The notes under the pieces: model-generated
Told to the model about the DNA's origin: nothing
What the model saw: only the letters and a program-made list of their open reading frames with translations
The model's database searches: none
Program-made: the position numbers and the translations under genes
Source: Xanthostigma xanthostigma
Lineage: Eukaryota; Arthropoda; Insecta; Raphidioptera; Raphidiidae
DNA: 64,000 nt
Direction: 5' to 3'
Assembly (NCBI GenBank): GCA_963575645.1
Contig: OY754472.1
Location: forward strand, 30,195,401 to 30,259,400
In this document: piece after piece, positions 32,567-43,915 of the stretch
Position numbering within the stretch: the first letter of the stretch is position 1
How the letters are laid out: each line of letters begins with the position of its first letter

Positions 32567-34747
32567 ATTTTATTATCTTTCTACGCGAATGTACCCGTGA
32601 AACAATTGAACGAAGTCGTTCTTCGGACATATCCTCTTCGAAACTGTTTGGTGCAAGCCTAACGTGTTTTGATTATAAAATCTGGAAATTTAATTAAAAT
32701 CCACTGTTAATCGGGAATATATTGTAGCTACTGATAATATAATATGTTTATATTTTTTTTTTTTGCTACGAAGGCTATTTTAATTTACAATAATAATTAG
32801 TCAGCGAGGGACTTCGGTATATAATATAATATATACAAAACATAAATGTAAGTAGTTATAAAAAAGTAAATATTATATCGGGAAATAGAGCGTATCACCT
32901 TGTCATGCGATTTGCCAAATTTATATATAATATCAAAACCTTCTCAGTTGTAAACTACACTATCTGTCTCTGTCAGAACGCGTATAATTAGTACACACTA
33001 TGACAGAGACAAAGATGAATATTTATACCTGTTTACTGGATACTGCAGTGATATTCTATCTGTAGTAAATCTGGCAACACAGCTTGCGTAGGTCATGCGT
33101 ACTGTATGTTGTGATGTACGTACAGTGTGTTCAAGTGAAACCAAGTAGGTACATAGGCTGTCAAAAAAATCATTCACTCTTGCTTCTTTACCAGACTGCG
33201 CGACAGCATATCTAAGTATGTATGTATGTAGGTGGGATTCTTTATACCCTCGAAGCATCCCAACGACCGGGTGGATTTTAATCGATTAGTCTAAACCGTG
33301 CGATGGTTATAGACTAGGTTTTGTTTGTATAAAACCAAAATGGCGGCCGTAAAGTACAAAATGACGCTAGAGATGGGGTAAAAATGCGTACCATATTGAG
33401 TGACATATCAGAGAATAGGTCTTTCAAAATCAAAGATGATGTTTCCTAGGTTATTTTACAGCCATAAGTCCCGTTTAAGAATTACTAAAAGTTGTGTAGG
33501 TAGGATCTCTACGTATTCCTTGTTGCGCGTAATAAATGAATCTGTTGTATTTACTAAAGTACTCATTGAAATGACATTGTGTTTAAAAGACAAAGTTGAA
33601 GGAAGAAAATATTAATTATTTATTTTTATAAACAAGAAACCCGACTGCACAAAAATGCAATGAATAATTAAAAGGAGGAAAACAAGCTAGATAATCCCAA
33701 TATGCAGCGGGTGGGGACTGGGGATTCATTCAAAACAAAAAGTAAGAGACGATTAGGCCTTCATGCATGTTGAGATTATACAACTTATCTTCCTCCTTTT
33801 AGTAATTAATTACATTTCAATAGTAGTTTTTTCTTAAAAAAAAAAATTGGTCGTCTGTAAAGTCGGTTTACGGACGATAGTTTTACGTGATAACGTATTC
33901 CGCTCGAATATCATATTTAATAATACATAACCTAAATTTTAGTAGCTGTCAAACTATATTTTTACCGACTAATAATTTGATCAAGCAAAGCAAAATACAT
34001 ATTTTTAAGCAATTATAAAAGACATTTAAAAGAATGTATATATATTATATATTTGTTAACAAACCGTATAATTTATCTGGCCATCTGTCAGATGTAGCTT
34101 TCGCTGGAACAGCCGAAAAAAATGTTGAACGCACACTACTCTCTGACGTCACGCGAGAAGAGAGAGACTATCGCTTATATCGCGCTCTCGCTTGCGGAAC
34201 GTTACTTTTTTTCGTGCGTGCAGCCGGTGTTTCATCAATTTATAAGACGTTATCACGTCGAAATAAATTGTAATTTGAAAAACCTGCTGGAAAAAAATAT
34301 AATAGTTACTCGAGGTATTTGTAACAAATATTTTTTAAAAAATTGTTCTTCTACGTTTGATGTGCGTTAAAAAATAAACATATATAAATACGATTGGTCC
34401 AGTCGTTTTCTGCATGATGCCTCAACAAAATGAGCAAATAATTTGTCTCATTCTATATAAATATCTACGTGCATGCCACCATAATGAAATATTGTCTGCT
34501 CAAGTATTCACTGAATCTTGGCATAAACTTCAGTGCTGTGTACTGCATGTGATCGTATAATTAATTATTATAAAATGTACAAAAATGTATTGTGCTATAG
34601 TCAAAAACATAATATTTACATTTCACGAAAATGCTTGACTAAAATTCATTCGACCGAAAACAGACGATTGTAAAGAAACTAACAATCGACGATTGAAATT
34701 TATTCCTAGATTTTGTCTATGGCTGTTGCAATGTTTATCAGATTAAT
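32567..34747. other. No supported gene
   Basis: Contains GGAGGAA/TTCCTCC inverted words at about 33670 and 33795 and a short (GTAT)n run near 33220. No coding evidence in the short frames here, several of which overlap. Confidence 0.4.
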
Positions 34748-34860
34748 GATGCTATTCTTTATGACCAATGTTAGAATTTACAATGCTGTTAAAATGTTTC
34801 ACTTTCTAACAAAGTTACCATTAGATAATAAATTCTAACATTGACCGTATAGAATAGCAC
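34748..34860. repeat. Inverted repeat, about 35-bp arms
   Basis: GATGCTATTCTTTATGACCA and ATGTTAGAATTTA on the left mirror TAAATTCTAACATTGACCGT and ATAGAATAGCACC on the right. No target duplication or second copy is evident. Confidence 0.65.
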
Positions 34861-35130
34861 CAGTAGTTTTAGGAATGTTATGATGTCTGTTATGCAAAAT
34901 GTAATGTATTTCAATTTAAAATAGAGCCAATGTCGCGACATATTGATTAAATGAAGCCAGTAAAATGCCAATTAAACGACGCAGTCCAAACATTTCTACA
35001 TAGTTACTATTTGTAACTATTATTTTGATGTAGTACAAGTGGATTACATGTAAAGGTTTTTAAAACTACTAAAAAACACGGAAGGTTTCAGTTTTGAAAA
35101 CTTCAATTATTATCTTTAAATCTTCTTAAT
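34861..35130. other. No feature seen
   Basis: AT-rich lead-in to the tandem array. Confidence 0.35.
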
Positions 35131-35565
35131 ATTAAGAAAGTAACCACAAAACCTAAATTATTGTTTTGGTGTTTTGTGATTATTGTTTTCATATTCAATG
35201 TCTTCACAACAAAGGTTTGACTCTTCAAGAGCTTTTGATCTTAAATCTTAACTTTTTATTGCAAAAAATAGTGTTTTGTGATTACTTTTGCCATATTCAG
35301 TGTCGTCACACCAAACTTAATATTAAGAAAGTAACCACAAAATCTAAACTATTGTTTTTTTGTTTTGTGATTATTGTTTTCATATTCAATATCTTCACGC
35401 CAAAGGTTTGACTCTTCAAGAGCTTTTGATCTTAAATCTTAACTTTTTATTGCAAAAAATAGTGTTTTGTGATGCTTACTTGATACACTAACCACTTATA
35501 GCAAAACTTAGTGTTTTGGTCTTTACGGTTATTGTTTTCATATTCAATGTCTTCACGTCAAGGGT
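35131..35565. repeat. Tandem array, 191-bp unit with internal half-units
   Basis: ATTAAGAAAGTAACCACAAA occurs at 35131 and 35322, and TATTGTTTTCATATTCAAT at 35181, 35372 and 35530, giving a 191-bp period then 158. Inside the long unit, TGTTTTGTGATTA is repeated about 101 bases apart with CATATTCA(A/G)TGTC(T/G)TCAC, so each unit is an ancestral dimer. Open frames across it are repeat artefacts. Confidence 0.88.
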
Positions 35566-36121
35566 ATATGCAACTTGATTCTTGCAACAATTATAAATGG
35601 TTTTAAGAAGCGACATTCAGCTTTAGGAAAATGATTGGCGTCGTTTCTAATATGTAACGAGTAGTTAAAGAGCCCCAGTGGACACTTTTGGACACGTCAC
35701 AGAAACTGACTATATTTAATGTAAAGTCTGGTATACAGGATTTGGTTTTGGGACACATTCAATTCACAATATACCAGGAACATTACATATTATTATATGA
35801 CTGGGGGACACAATACATTAGTATGTATAGTGTAATGCATTTGTATTGTTTCCATTGTTCCTCTTCGCACAATGCGTGTGTCTGTACGGACTCTTCGGTA
35901 CCATTGTTGTCATTGACTCTGTTGTCGGGGGATTGGTAGGATGGATACGCTCCGATACTATATTCGTGGCCGCAGGGCAAAATCGCTTATGATGAATTTT
36001 TCATATGTTTCGACTGTTTAGACTTACTTGTCATTGACAACTTTAGTATCACATATTGATTAATTAATTATTGAACTGTAATATCTATAGTGTATAACAT
36101 TAATGCTCGGTTTGAGGTAGA
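35566..36121. other. No feature seen
   Basis: No supported gene or repeat; small overlapping frames on opposite strands near 35690-35980 look like chance. Confidence 0.4.
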
Positions 36122-36125
36122 TTAA

Positions 36126-36540
36126 GGGCCGCTGCACACGAGACTAGAAAGTAGAAACACTGCTGACCGGCAGGCTGGGTACGAGGCTGGAAATGACGTC
36201 AGTACGGGCTCGCCTGCTAGCTCACAAGATAGATTTTAAAATTAGAACAGGTGCTATTTTTCTTGCTAGGTCGTCTGCTAGGTATCAGCAAGTACCAATC
36301 AGGAAGCAGTATCTTGTAAACACTGTGCCATAGCACAAATACCAGAGATCTAGTGTGTGTTCTGTTTAGAGACAATAAACGTTCACTGTTGTTACCGGTC
36401 TATCACCTGCAGAGCAAGCTTATAAAGACGTTTCGTGTGAAGCGAGCACATAATAGCAATCAAGAAAACCAGCGCTAGAAAACTACTAGTCAAATCTAGC
36501 AAGGAACCTAGCGGCAAATCCAGCCTCGTGTGCAGCGGAC
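36126..36540 (+). mobile_element. Complete TTAA-flanked MITE
   Basis: GGGCCGCTGCACACGAG at the left and CTCGTGTGCAGCGGAC at the right form terminal repeats, flanked by TTAA at 36122-36125 and 36541-36544. TTAA duplication is the hallmark of piggyBac-type transposition. The 415-bp body has no transposase frame. It is the reference for truncated copies at 8841-9215, 29488-29540 and 49916-49975. Its right TTAA also begins the neighbouring element T copy at 36545. Confidence 0.9.
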
Positions 36541-36544
36541 TTAA

Positions 36545-36860
36545 TGCTGGGATGCAGAAAGCATTGTCAGAAAATCTTGTTTGGTAATTGACCAACACAT
36601 ATTTCTTCATAAAAAATGTATCTATTGTGGAAAAACAATTGGTCCATTGAAACAAAATTTCTTTAAAAATATATACTTTGTATTCATCTGATCAATCATT
36701 TGTTCTTCTGCGAGTGCGAACAGTCTAATGTTCCACATAACATAGAGTTTGACAAGATATTAGACTGTTTCTGCATGTATATAAACTGTAGTTATATGAT
36801 CAACATCTAAGGTCATTGTTAAATCAGATTTCCTGACAAGTTCTGCAACAATAGGTAAAT
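36545..36860 (-). mobile_element. TTAA-type element T, copy 3 (inverted, partial)
   Basis: TGCTGGGATGCAGAAAGCAT at the start equals the reverse complement of the right end of the 55 kb copy. Near 36770-36855 TAAACTGTAGTTATATGATC, ATCTAAGGTCATTGTTAAAT and TTCTGCAAC correspond to that copy's left end. Middle parts are diverged or deleted. Confidence 0.7.
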
Positions 36861-36907
36861 GCCTGGGTTCTGGTATGATTACCAAAATAGATTTACAATA
36901 AAAAATA

Positions 36908-37249
36908 TCATTGTTGGGTAAAAATAGATTCTGGTGAAGGCAATGTGCTACACGAAATGGATGAAGATCTATTTGAGGATATTGGAAAAAAGTCGACATG
37001 AACAGATACGTCTTTTGGCCAACACATATGCTCAACAAAATTCTCCGCTCTCCAGTTCCTATTAGACCGGACTAATACTGTATGCATACCTTTGTATTTA
37101 ATAATTAGATCTTCTGCCGTGATTAGTTTACTCAAATTACGTTTCCATAATGCGTTTCGCATTGTGTCCCCATTTAGATTCTGCTTACCAAATAAGGATA
37201 GTGTACTGATAAACGAACATCGAAAATTGCGATTTTTTCGAAAACGGCT
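36908..37249 (-). CDS. Coding-like open frame, unrecognised, probably broken
   Basis: On the minus strand a frame is open from 37249 to a stop at 36908; the first in-frame ATG gives 84 residues starting MRNALWKRNLSKLITAEDLI and containing NRNWRAENFVEH. Residue make-up is balanced, unlike the AT-driven chance frames around it. In the overlap a second minus frame takes over as YPQIDLHPFRVAHCLHQNLF and runs on to about 36760, entering the element T copy with VAELVRKSDLTMTLD before a stop. This may be a frameshifted gene of a transposon or a host exon. I recognise no domain. Confidence 0.35.
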   Translation of the reverse strand, partial: SRFRKNRNFRCSFISTLSLFGKQNLNGDTMRNALWKRNLSKLITAEDLIIKYKGMHTVLVRSNRNWRAENFVEHMCWPKDVSVHVDFFPISSNRSSSISCSTLPSPESIFTQQ

Positions 37250-38464
37250 TCATCATTTTGAACCCATAGAAAATAATGTTAATATTAGAAAAATATTTTT
37301 ATGGTATTTTTTTGATTATAATGTAAGGCTAAGTAATGACGTATAATCGTCATTTTTTTCCTTTTATTTATTTTCATTTAATTGCAGTTAAAATATTTTT
37401 TACAGCGCTCCGGTATATGTAACCCTTTAAGTAATAGATATCGGGTTAAATTTAGATTTTGAAGAGAAGACCCAACAAAAAAGAATATTTTGGAACGTCA
37501 ACAAGGAAATAAAACATTAATTAAATAAGTTCTATTTAAACATCCTCAGCGTCATAAATTTGGCAACATACGATAACTACCTAGCATCATCTATAACTGT
37601 AAAAGATACAAACTTAATAGTAGTCGCGAATATATAGAAATAAATGATCACGTGGAGTCCGGCTCAGACATCTATATAATTAATCTTTGAAGTCGTTAAA
37701 AAATTCTATGAAAAAAAGCATTGACCAGACTTGACATTAACTGGTTTTGTATAAATGGAAGAGTTAGATTTATTATTCGCATAGCAGTGTCAAATAAAAA
37801 TGAATTCTAATTAGAATGTTTTGAATAAATCGTAACATTAAACGTTTTTTATTTTAAACGTCCTGTGTAAAAAGGTATTAGAAACTAAGAAACTAATTAA
37901 CGTTTGAAAAATAAACATATCCTACAGTTTAAAAAAAGAGAATTCCGAACAGTCAATTTTATTCAGTCTTTTTTGCTGTGTATGTCTGGTGGACTTTATT
38001 TTTCTTTGTTGTTTCCTCTTTTCTGTGTGTATTTGGACACTCGTTAATCATAGCAAGAAATTAATTTTAGTTTTTGAAAAACTGCTTGCAGACTTATATC
38101 AAAAATATTATTTGTAACCGATTGCATTAAAGTCTTAACAAAAACTGGAACTAGCCACAAATACAAGGATTATGATGTTTGGTTAACAAATCTATAATAT
38201 ATAGTTTCGGGAAACCGATTTTTGACATGCATTCGAGGGGTTGTGGGAGGCATCGGGTAAAAAAATGGTTGAGACAAATATTGTGATAAAAAAAATTGCT
38301 GTTCCTATTAAAAATGTCAAAATCACCCTCATTCCCGCGCAAAGGTTGGAGGTGGGGGTTGGTATTTGTCTCCAAACAATGTCCCCCTTCAAACTAAACA
38401 ACTTATGTCTGAAACTTTTTTTCCAAAAATGCTACCCTCAATAGTTTCCTATAAAGATTAACAT
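37250..38464. other. No supported gene
   Basis: A GC-richer patch at about 38220-38400 has open frames on both strands but no recognisable domain. No repeat was matched. Confidence 0.4.
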
Positions 38465-38640
38465 GGAGTACCCGGTATAGATGTAGCACAGATGAAAACA
38501 GCACCATCTGTTGGACGTTAAGCAACATACGCTATACTAAATATTTTACGGCAACGGAAACTTGAAAGCAGCGCTATCTGTTGGACACGCTATACTAAAT
38601 ATTTCGCCATCTGTGGAACGTAACGGCAACACACTCAACA
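38465..38640. repeat. Imperfect tandem repeat
   Basis: CAGC(A/G)C(C/T)ATCTGTTGGAC occurs at about 38500 and 38571, ACGCTATACTAAATATTT at 38529 and 38588, and GCCATCTGTGGAACGT once more. The array is short and degenerate, with a unit of roughly 60-70 bases. Confidence 0.7.
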
Positions 38641-39064
38641 CGTAGCCGGTTACAGCTAGTAGTTAATGAAATGTAAATTTGATTTATGCATCTGCTTTCT
38701 TTCACATCACCATACGCTACACATATTGAGGCATATCTAAATCAATTGTCCACGGCCTCCATATTTGAAGAATCCACCTACTGGATTCATGTATACCTAC
38801 AATGTTTTTGTCATTTCCTATGATCAATTCAGTATGTAGTATAACGAAGCAGTGCATGTATTTCGGTTCAATGTTGTGTTCTCTATGAACAGTAATTTAT
38901 GAATTCATAATGATTCTTTGACAACTGAGGCCATTTTGTGGAACACGGTATTGTTTTCAGTCACTCACCTATTCGTTTATATAATGAAACACATGCATGA
39001 GCTGACATTGTTGCATATCCATATTTGTATTGTTGAGCGTCTATAATTTCATTCATTCCATATT
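38641..39064. other. No feature seen
   Basis: No frame or repeat supported. Confidence 0.35.
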
Positions 39065-39131
39065 TGTATCATAAACCTGTGATTCCTGAACTTTTATCAT
39101 TGTATCATAAACCTGTGATTCCTGAACTTTT
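39065..39131. repeat. Two perfect direct repeats, 36-bp period
   Basis: A 31-bp word, TGTATCATAAACCTGTGATT then CCTGAACTTTT, occurs at 39065 and again at 39101 without mismatch. This is a recent local duplication. Confidence 0.9.
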
Positions 39132-39378
39132 CGAAGTCATTTAATTTTTTTTGTAAAAATGGATTAATTATAATTATACAAATGGAGAAGTTTTCCTTTC
39201 AAAAATCGGGATATCGGGAATTTCGTGTCGAATACCGGATATCCAGGTCAAGCTTCCAGCGAAGATGGAGAAGTTAATCATTTTTCCAAAATAGAAATAT
39301 ACTGTGATTCGTCGGCAGTATTTATAAGTAAAAATAAGCACAAGCGTGTATAGGCTTTTAGGGCCAGTGTTGTTCCAA

Positions 39379-39555
39379 ATCTTTTTGGTTTCCGGGCTTG
39401 TAGACCGTGTTCCATTGGTAATTCTGTCTGATGTTTCGTCGACAACTCTGGTAGACTGTAGACATTGTCAAAAGCGATAATTTCTACCGCAGTTGTAGAC
39501 GAAACGTCAGAAATACCAATGGATCACAGCCTACAAACCCGGAAACCAAAAAGAT
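39379..39555. repeat. Hairpin repeat with GACGAAACGTC motif
   Basis: ATCTTTTTGGTTTCCGGGCT and TTGTAGACCGTG..CCATTGGTA on the left mirror TACCAATGGATCACAGCCTA and ACCCGGAAACCAAAAAGAT on the right. Further in, TGATGTTTCGTC(G)ACAAC pairs with GTTGTAGACGAAACGTCA. The GTAGACGAAACGTC word also occurs at 61040 (inverted) and 63860, so a family is involved. Confidence 0.75.
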
Positions 39556-39995
39556 ATAAAAACACAAAGCTGTGGAAGAGAACACAAATAAGTTTAATAT
39601 TAAATGTTACTTTTATCTTTTAGAAAAATGAAAATAATAGGTGGTCTTCGTGATATTTTTCACGACCCACAGTTTGAGGACCAATTATGCTATTCAAACC
39701 TACACATTTTGAAAATGTATTGAATTTTCGTGCATATAAAAAGGGAAACAATGGTCATTGTACATTTTCAATTAATATTACTCTATAATGCTAATTCCTG
39801 AACGATACATAATTCGGATACGAAAAATTTCACTCGAAATGAATTTTTTAAAAACCTCACATTTACAATAATGTTCGTTAAAATGAATTGTGAGAATAGT
39901 GGAAGCTATATTTATGTTTTTAACTTTGGTTTAATCTTAGCCTAACTACTATAATCCTAAAATCATCAAATCTTTACAATCTTCGAGCTAATTTT

Positions 39996-40236
39996 TACTA
40001 TACTAATATTATAAAAAGGTAAAGTTTGGATGTAGGAGGTAATCTCCGAAACTACTCATCCCATTTAAAATAAATATTTCACCAATATTTAGAATGGACC
40101 TTCAGGATGGACATAGGCTATATATATTATCGCGTTAAAATAAAATCGCTTTTCCTGGAGACCAATTTTGCAAGGTAATCGACGAAAAAAACGGTGGCAA
40201 TCTGCAAGTTCGGGCGAAGCCGGACTAGGCCAATAG
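39996..40236 (+). mobile_element. Helitron-like element (family 1), plus orientation
   Basis: Begins near TACTATACTAATATTATAAA and ends GGGCGAAGCCGGACTAGGCC-AATAG, a decayed version of the CTAGT end seen at 44.6 and 48.8 kb. Shared interior words are GTAGGAGGTAATCTCCGAAA, TATTTAGAATGGACCTTCAG and GGAGACCAATTTTGCAA. No coding sequence. The A|T junction is not clean, consistent with an old copy. Confidence 0.75.
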
Positions 40237-40723
40237 TAATAGATAAATTGGAATGATACAGATTTTCTAGTATAAAACATAGGCATGACGCATTTTTTCT
40301 TCTGGTTTTAAATTATTGAAAGTAATTTTAACACTTTAATAAAAAAATCACAATTATACAATTTAAAATTATACTACATCGGTAGTGACTTCATCATCGT
40401 AATGTAGGTTTTTAAGATCCAACATTGCTTCTTCTTGACCTCTTTGAAGATCAAACAGGAAACTTCTTTAAAGTGTCTCGTACAAAATCATGGCTATAAT
40501 CCAACTATAAATTTACCATCATCTAACAAAGTATCTATCGTAAATAACAAGATACTGTCAAATGCATTGTATTAAAAATAAATTGTTTTAATTTATAGGT
40601 AAATATGTATGCAGCATTAAAGAATAGAAACTTTTTATACATATAAGCCAGTTACAAATCGATATTCAATAGTGAAGTTAATTCGTATCCATGATAATTT
40701 ATATTAGATAACGTACGTCTATT
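40237..40723. other. No feature seen
   Basis: AT-rich DNA. Confidence 0.35.
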
Positions 40724-40795
40724 GTGATTACAATCCGAAACGTCGTACAATAAATAAATCTCATATATTTATGTCCTGCGATTTTTTCTTATTAA
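40724..40795. repeat. Single right arm of the 63.7 kb element
   Basis: GAAACGTCGTACAATAAATA, then TCCTGCGATTTTTTCTTATTAA, follows the right end of 63691-63922. The left arm is missing. Confidence 0.6.
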
Positions 40796-42504
40796 ATTGT
40801 AATATACTTCCCTAGGATTCTTCATACAATGTACGTCAAGTTAATATTTCGAGTTTCTGGCAAGTGGTAACACCTCAATTTGTAATCGAAGTATGGCTAC
40901 AGATGTTAGTAAAAACATTTTTGAAGACAAGCCAAAATATCGTCGTTTACAAAAACAAAGTATTCTTTACACTTTTAAAAAATGTACTTAAATCATTATG
41001 ACTTTTAGATATTAACTATTTGAAAAAGATAAGCACTACTGCAGCTTCTTTCCATTCAAACAAATAATAACCACGATTATCCGCGCGTTTTGTAAAGGGT
41101 TAAGACGTGTTCATATTCGTCTATAGATATCATTCTGAATATGTAATTAACTGTTGTAATTTTATAAATATATTATTATTTAATCGATTGTTACTAAGTG
41201 TTTAATGCCAGTATGTTTTTCTACTATTTTCCATACCATTTGAATTTTCTTTGCGTTTTACTGGTATCTACAATAATTTATGTCGCTTGTTTCACAAAAC
41301 TAATCTACCTTGAAAAATGTTTATTTACCAGAAATAAAAAAATATGTGTATAAAATCACAATAAAATCATATAAACAGGTATTTTATTTACCTACATTAT
41401 CAGCTAAGTTGCCAATATTGTACTAATAATTATATTTCTTGTTATGCATGACTACTCAAATCATTTGATCACATACTGTAATTATTATTTATAAAAGGGC
41501 AAATTATAGTTCTTGCCGAAATGTCCTGAAAACAGTAAATAAAAAATATGAAAATTCATACCTAGGGTTGCCACACAGAAGTGGAAAATGCGGCGAATTA
41601 AATCATTATGAATTTATTAATAACCCGCACAAAATTGTGTAATCTATTATTTTTGCCTTTGTTCGTGCTTTTAATATGTTTAACCTTGAATTGTTTCTAC
41701 GTTAACCTATTCAAATTCGTCAATTTTCTGCTGAAAAATCACGCTCACATGGTCTAACATGTGGTATAGAGAAGCTATTGTTTTGCTACAGTAGAATCTC
41801 AATTATCCTTTGCTAAATGGTTAGAATGGTCTTGAAACCCTGTAAAAACGACTTTAAAATATAGTTTCATAATACGAAAACACGCGGGTAACGTAAATTG
41901 TTTTGAAATAACATACACGATTAATCAATCGATCGGTTAAGCTAGACCCGGATAACCCAAGATCTACTATATTAAATTTGTGAGTTAGAACAATTATGTT
42001 TGCAATAATAACATGATCATCTCTAATAGATAATAATTATTATTAATTACACGAATACTTATTAAAAACATGATATTTACAAATGCTATCACGTATGCAT
42101 TCTAAAATTGTTGTTTTTGAGATCTGTCGCATGTCGTTGTCCTCCGTCGCGGTCGCCAAATTCTAAAGGTTGCAAATGCAAAGTCATGCAGTGAGCACAG
42201 ATGTTTTTCTTCTGTAACGAGAAATACATACTAATAATGACCGGCTTTGGTACATCTTCATTTAATACGTGCTACGAATACCTTCTATACAAAAAAAAAT
42301 CCGTCTAGGAGCCCATAGGAAATTTAATGCCCTAAGGCTTAAACGATGCTTTTTGTCCTATCTCGATAAATTGAAACATTTTTAAGTTATAAGCATTTCA
42401 GTCTTGCAAAGGCAATGAAAAATTGCCAAATTGAAGAAGAAAAAAAATTATACAATTTAAATTTTAAACTTCTCAATTCCACCGTAAACATAACCTGGAC
42501 ACAA
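40796..42504. other. No feature seen
   Basis: AT-rich with only short chance frames. Confidence 0.45.
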
Positions 42505-42512
42505 GTGTGGAC

Positions 42513-43128
42513 TAGTGATGTGTCGCTCATGAGCGAGTCGTTCATAATGAACGACTCCCTTCTCGAAACGGAGCGAGTCGCTCTTTTTTTGTAAATGACG
42601 CACTCCGAACGCCATTGCTCTGTGCTGAGCTATTCTGTACTGTTGCATTCGCACATTTACAGAACGCACACAGCACAGGCCACAGAGGCACTAGTGAATT
42701 TTGCACGTTCGAAGTTATCTTTTCTGAGTCATTTCATGTTGAATGACACACTGTAAGTGCAATTATAGTACTAAGCTTACAGTGACTTAAACCATTCACA
42801 TTGACGTCGTTGACAAAGATATAATATTGTAACAATAAACATTATTATTGTAAAGCTTTTTTTATACTTTATAGTTTATCCGAAATGCGAATAATATAAG
42901 ATCAGAATCATATTAAAATGAGCTCAGAGCTGAGTGTGTGTATTGTGCTGTGCAATGCTACGTTACTCCTGAGCATGTATGATGACTGTTCACACCTCTG
43001 CAGTCTGCACTCTTGTGTAGTGCGTACTGTCTAGTGTCACTCCTTTGAACGACTCGCTCTGAGCGACTCTTTTTAGTGAGCGGTCGCACGGAGCCAGCTC
43101 CCAATAAAGTCATGTGGACACATCACTA
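42513..43128. mobile_element. hAT non-autonomous element, perfect 8-bp duplication
   Basis: TAGTGATGTGTCGC and GGACACATCACTA are the ends; GTGTGGAC flanks both sides (42505-42512 and 43129-43136). Subterminal regions on both sides are built from GAGCGA/GTCGTTC and GAACGACTCGCTC words, i.e. clustered short palindromes that could be transposase-binding sites. At 616 bp it has no transposase frame. The ends resemble those of the element at 60358. Confidence 0.93.
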
Positions 43129-43136
43129 GTGTGGAC

Positions 43137-43597
43137 AAAAGCAATATTCCCTGTAATTTTTCGCTGACTACGCGGTACAAAATGCTTTTATTATCGAATG
43201 CATACTAAATTTTTGGTGTTATCGGCCCCACTAATAAGAATTGCCGCTCTTTTTATCGACTAACAGTGATAATTATCACTGTTTGTAATAGTTGGGATTT
43301 GATGAGTGTAAAGCAAACGAAACCGGTGTACGGGATTTCAGCATAAAATTAATTTGCATTTTGCATGTCTAATGACTGTAATTATATTAATAACTACATC
43401 TATTTGTATTTCTGTATGCGCTGTCGGGGCTGTAGTTCGAACTGCAAGTGCACGTTTAATATGTGTATAAACGAGGTCAGATGATAATTGCATAATAGAG
43501 TGCCGTAGAATTTTTCACCACATTTCTATAATGCAGAGTGATAATATACCTACGGTGAATCTCTTTCAAGACAACGCTATATGTACATGAGTTATTA
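43137..43597. other. Nothing but a 22-bp perfect palindrome
   Basis: AACAGTGATAATTATCACTG(TT) at 43262-43283 is a perfect palindrome of 22 bases. No gene or transposon boundary is linked with it. Confidence 0.5.
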
Positions 43598-43790
43598 GCT
43601 ATGGAAATCATTACTGCATTACAGAAAATCGTTCAACATAAAATGCAATATAGACCGGGAGCTCTAGGGAGGTTCGCATTTTATGTGGAACGATTTTCTG
43701 TAATGCGTTAATGTATTCCGTGGGTTCCCATATCAACAAAACACATTGATCTGATAGCTATGAAAGTCAATAATGCATTACAGAAAATCG
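43598..43790. mobile_element. Palindromic MITE with an extra third arm
   Basis: AGCTATGGAAATCATTACTG, CATTACAGAAAATCGTT and CATAAAATGC mirror GCATTTTATGTGGAACGATT, TTCTGTAATGCGTTAATG and CATATCAAC. Directly after, 43758-43790 repeats the left arm (AGCTATGAAAGTCAATAATG, CATTACAGAAAATCGTTT). The same family is at 12320-12478, without the third arm. Confidence 0.8.
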
Positions 43791-43840
43791 TTTGTGAAAA
43801 TTACTGTTGAATTGGTGAGGTCGCATTTTTTTGTTTTATT

Positions 43841-43915
43841 TTACGCACTAGTACTAAATGAGTCATTTTACTACCGCTGTACAGGCATGAAAACCAGCTA
43901 TTTTGTAGAGAGGGG
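43841..43915. repeat. Dispersed repeat, inverted partner at 56845-56925
   Basis: TAAATGAGTCATTTTACTAC, CGCTGTACAGGCATGAAAA and CAGCTATTTTGTAGAG are found reverse complemented at 56845-56925 with few changes (CATGCCTGTAGAGCGGTCGT, AAAATGACTCATTTAG). The rest of the element is not seen. Confidence 0.75.
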
